6,942 nucleotides of DNA from Pseudomonadota bacterium. GTDB lineage: Bacteria; Pseudomonadota; Alphaproteobacteria; Rhizobiales; Rhizobiaceae. Shown here in pieces: positions 4,367-6,942 of this stretch. Under the pieces are notes generated by a model that had not been told where the DNA came from, searched no databases, and worked only from the letters and a program-made list of their open reading frames with translations. The stretch covers positions 1 to 6,942 of the forward strand of contig JAEZXF010000332.1 in NCBI GenBank assembly GCA_023419995.1, read 5' to 3'. The translations under genes were made by a program, and so were the position numbers. Within the stretch, counting starts at the first letter, position 1. Every line of letters begins with the position of its first letter.

Positions 4367-6942
4367 GCGCGCGCTATGCCGAGCTGCAGGTCACCAGCCA
4401 TTTCTCCTTCCTGCGCGGGGCGTCTTCGGCCGAGGAGCTGTTCGCCCGCGCCGCCGAGCTCGGCATCGAGGCGCTGGCCGTCACCGACCGCAACTCGCTG
4501 GCCGGCATCGTCCGGGCGCATGTGGCGGCGAAGGAGACCGGCGTGCGGCTCGTCGTCGGCTGCCGGCTCGACCTTGCCGACGGCACCGCGCTCCTCGTCT
4601 ATCCCACCGACAAGGCGGCCTATGCGCGGCTGAGCCGGCTCCTGTCGCTGGGCAAGCGGCGCGGCGGCAAGGGCCGCTGCCATCTCGAATGGGCCGACGT
4701 CGCGGCGGCGGGCGAGGGGCAGGTCGCCGTCCTGCTGCCGGACGTCGCCGACGATGCCTGCACCTTCCGGCTCGGCCGGCTGAGGCAGGCGTTCGACGGC
4801 CGCACCTACCTGGCGCTGACGCTGCGGCGGCGGCCCGACGACGCCCTGCGGCTGTGGCGGCTCTCGGCGATGGCCGCCGCGGCCGGCGTGCCGACGGTCG
4901 CCACCAACGACGTGCTCTTCCACGAGCCCGGCCGGCGCATGCTGCAGGACGTGGTGACGGCGATCCGTCACAACGTCACTATCGACGAGCTCGGCTTCTG
5001 CCGCGAGCGCCATGCCGACCGCCATCTTAAGTCGCCCGACGAGATGCACCGGCTGTTCTCCCGCCACCCCGAGGCGCTCGCCCGCACGCTGGAGATCGCG
5101 GCGCGCTGCCGGTTCTCGCTCGACGAGCTGCGCTACCAGTATCCGGAGGAGCGGGCCGACCCCAGCCTGACGCCGCAGCAGACGCTGGAGGCGCTCATCC
5201 GCGAAGGCATGGCGGAACGCTTTCCCGCAGGCGTTCCGGACAAGGTGGCCGCGACCCTCAGGCATGAGCTCGATCTGATCGCCAGGCTCGACTATGCGCC
5301 CTACTTCCTGACCGTCCACTCCATCGTCCGCTTCGCCAGATCGGCAAGCATCCTGTGCCAGGGGCGCGGCTCGGCGGCCAATTCCGCCGTCTGCTACGTG
5401 CTCGGCATCACCTCCATCGACCCGGTCGCAGGCAATCTCCTGTTCGAGCGCTTCGTTTCGGAGGAACGCCGCGAGCCGCCCGACATCGATGTCGATTTCG
5501 AGCACGAGCGGCGCGAGGAGGTGATCCAGTGGATCTACGACACCTACGGCCGCGACAGGGCGGCGCTGTGCGCCACCGTCATCCGCTACCGCACGCGGGG
5601 CGCGATCCGCGACGTCGGCAAGGCGCTCGGCCTGCCGGAGGACATGACCAAGGTGCTGTCCGCGCAGGCCGGAGGCCATTTCAGGATCAGCGAGATCCGG
5701 GAGGCGGGCGACCTCGGCCTCGACATGACGGAGCGCCGTCTGCGGCTGACGCTGGAGCTGGCCGGCGCCCTCGTCGGCGCGCCGCGCCACCTCTCCCAGC
5801 ATCCGGGCGGCTTCGTCCTCAGCCGCGACCGGCTCGACGACCTCGTGCCGGTCGAGCCGGCGGCCATGGCCGGCCGGCAGGTGATCGAGTGGGACAAGGA
5901 CGACATCGCCGTCCTCGACTTCATGAAGGTCGACGTGCTGGCGCTCGGCATGCTGTCCTGCATGCGCCGCGCGTTCGACCTCCTGGCCGAGCACAAGGGC
6001 CTTTCGTACGATCTCTACTCGATCCCGGACGGCGACGCGCCGACCTATGCGATGATCTCCCGCGCCGACACGCTCGGCACCTTCCAGATCGAGAGCCGGG
6101 CGCAGATGTCGATGCTGCCGCGCCTGAAGCCGAAGACATTCTACGACCTCGTCATCCAGATCGCCATCGTCCGGCCGGGGCCGATCCAGGGCGACATGGT
6201 CCACCCCTATCTGCGGCGACGCGAGGGGAAGGAGAAGGTCGACTACCCCAACCCGGCATTCGAGGCGGTCCTCGGCAAGACGCTGGGCGTGCCGCTGTTC
6301 CAGGAGCAGGCGATGAAGGTCGCCATCGAATGTGCCGGCTTCTCCGCCAACGAGGCCGACAGGCTGCGCCGCGCCATGGCGACGTTCAAGAACGTCGGCA
6401 CGATCTCGGCTTTCCAGAAGAAGCTGGTCGACGGTATGGTCGCCAACGACTACCAACCGGAGTTCGCCGCCCGCATCTTCCGCCAGCTCGAGGGGTTCGG
6501 CTCCTACGGCTTTCCCGAAAGCCACGCGGCGAGCTTCGCCAAGATCGCCTACGCCTCGGCCTGGGTGAAATGCCACCACCCGGAGGTCTTCTGCTGCGCG
6601 CTGCTCAACGCCCAGCCGATGGGCTTCTACGCACCGGCGCAGATCGTCCGCGACGCCCGCGCCCATGGCGTCGAGGTGCTGCCGGTCTGCATCAACGCCA
6701 GCCGCTGGGACTGCACGCTGGAGCGGCGGGCGGAAAAAGGCGGCCTTCTCGCCGTGCGCCTCGGGCTGCGCCTGGTCAAGGGCCTGGCGAACGGCGAGGC
6801 CGCGCGCCTCGTCATCGCGCGGGGGAAGGAGCCCTACCGCTCCGTCGACGACCTGTGGCGGCGGGCCGACCTGGCGCCGGCGACGCTGGAGGCGCTGGCC
6901 GGGGCCGACGCCTTCCGCCCGGCGCTGGGCCGTGCCCGGCGC
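4363..6942 (+). CDS. dnaE2: DnaE2, error-prone DNA polymerase III alpha-type (3' end missing)
   Basis: The translesion polymerase of the SOS mutagenesis operon. The ATG overlaps the imuB stop as ATGA, so translation is coupled; only a weak GGGG (4352-4355) precedes it. The first 860 codons are present without stop or frameshift; full DnaE2 proteins are about 1,050-1,150 residues, so the OB-fold and C-terminus lie outside. The PHP domain is at about 5-210 and starts [14 protein letters not shown] (8-21); Thr11 replaces the first PHP histidine of replicative alpha subunits, so proofreading by this domain is doubtful. The polymerase core has [18 protein letters not shown] (333-350), PDIDVDF (373-379) with two catalytic aspartates, HPGG (480-483), the third aspartate D524 in [13 protein letters not shown] (603-607) and [12 protein letters not shown] (715-726). 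A helix-hairpin-helix region (about 810-850) begins near the right edge. It is the third gene of the LexA-controlled operon. Confidence 0.96.
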   Translation, partial: MSARYAELQVTSHFSFLRGASSAEELFARAAELGIEALAVTDRNSLAGIVRAHVAAKETGVRLVVGCRLDLADGTALLVYPTDKAAYARLSRLLSLGKRRGGKGRCHLEWADVAAAGEGQVAVLLPDVADDACTFRLGRLRQAFDGRTYLALTLRRRPDDALRLWRLSAMAAAAGVPTVATNDVLFHEPGRRMLQDVVTAIRHNVTIDELGFCRERHADRHLKSPDEMHRLFSRHPEALARTLEIAARCRFSLDELRYQYPEERADPSLTPQQTLEALIREGMAERFPAGVPDKVAATLRHELDLIARLDYAPYFLTVHSIVRFARSASILCQGRGSAANSAVCYVLGITSIDPVAGNLLFERFVSEERREPPDIDVDFEHERREEVIQWIYDTYGRDRAALCATVIRYRTRGAIRDVGKALGLPEDMTKVLSAQAGGHFRISEIREAGDLGLDMTERRLRLTLELAGALVGAPRHLSQHPGGFVLSRDRLDDLVPVEPAAMAGRQVIEWDKDDIAVLDFMKVDVLALGMLSCMRRAFDLLAEHKGLSYDLYSIPDGDAPTYAMISRADTLGTFQIESRAQMSMLPRLKPKTFYDLVIQIAIVRPGPIQGDMVHPYLRRREGKEKVDYPNPAFEAVLGKTLGVPLFQEQAMKVAIECAGFSANEADRLRRAMATFKNVGTISAFQKKLVDGMVANDYQPEFAARIFRQLEGFGSYGFPESHAASFAKIAYASAWVKCHHPEVFCCALLNAQPMGFYAPAQIVRDARAHGVEVLPVCINASRWDCTLERRAEKGGLLAVRLGLRLVKGLANGEAARLVIARGKEPYRSVDDLWRRADLAPATLEALAGADAFRPALGRARR

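Noticed and set aside
4285..6666. A 793-codon open frame on the minus strand, antisense to dnaE2
   Set aside because: It is a by-product of high GC content and codon bias opposite a well-conserved polymerase gene. Its translation is rich in Arg, Ala, Gly, Val and His and shows no recognisable domain.

Overview
The window is GC-rich DNA from an alphaproteobacterium, most likely of the order Hyphomicrobiales (Rhizobiales). Three things point there: the imuA-imuB-dnaE2 mutagenesis operon, a direct-repeat SOS box of the alphaproteobacterial GTTC-N7-GTTC type in front of it, and an Irr-type iron-control palindrome in front of a FecI-like sigma factor gene. I see no insertion sequence, tRNA, rRNA, CRISPR array or phage gene.

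Left end (1-722, minus strand): an iron-type cell-surface signalling pair. A complete FecI-like ECF sigma factor (195-722) is followed by the first 23 codons of a FecR-like sigma regulator, which runs off the left edge. A small hairpin followed by four T lies between them. The 346-base divergent gap (723-1068) holds a plausible minus-strand promoter, an Irr/ICE-like inverted repeat just upstream of it, and a TGA-N9-TCA site of the RirA (IRO box) type.

Centre (1069-1932, plus strand): a single gene of the DUF1989 / urea-carboxylase-associated family. It has no urea or guanidine carboxylase neighbour in view, so its substrate is unknown.

Right half (2114-6942, plus strand): a LexA box, then imuA, imuB and dnaE2, the SOS-inducible error-prone translesion synthesis cassette. 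The genes are tightly coupled. imuA and imuB overlap by 86 bases in different frames, and imuB and dnaE2 overlap by four bases (ATGA). dnaE2 is intact as far as it goes and is cut by the right edge after 860 codons. In this system DnaE2 is the polymerase, ImuB is a catalytically dead Y-family protein acting as adaptor to the sliding clamp, and ImuA is a RecA-like accessory protein. The residues here fit those roles: ImuB lacks the metal-binding acidic residues, ImuA lacks a Walker A lysine, and DnaE2 keeps all three polymerase aspartates.

I do not see a wholly new system. The points most worth following are the iron-regulatory sites shared between fecI and the DUF1989 gene, the dual-coding imuA/imuB junction, and the unusual clamp-binding segment of ImuB.
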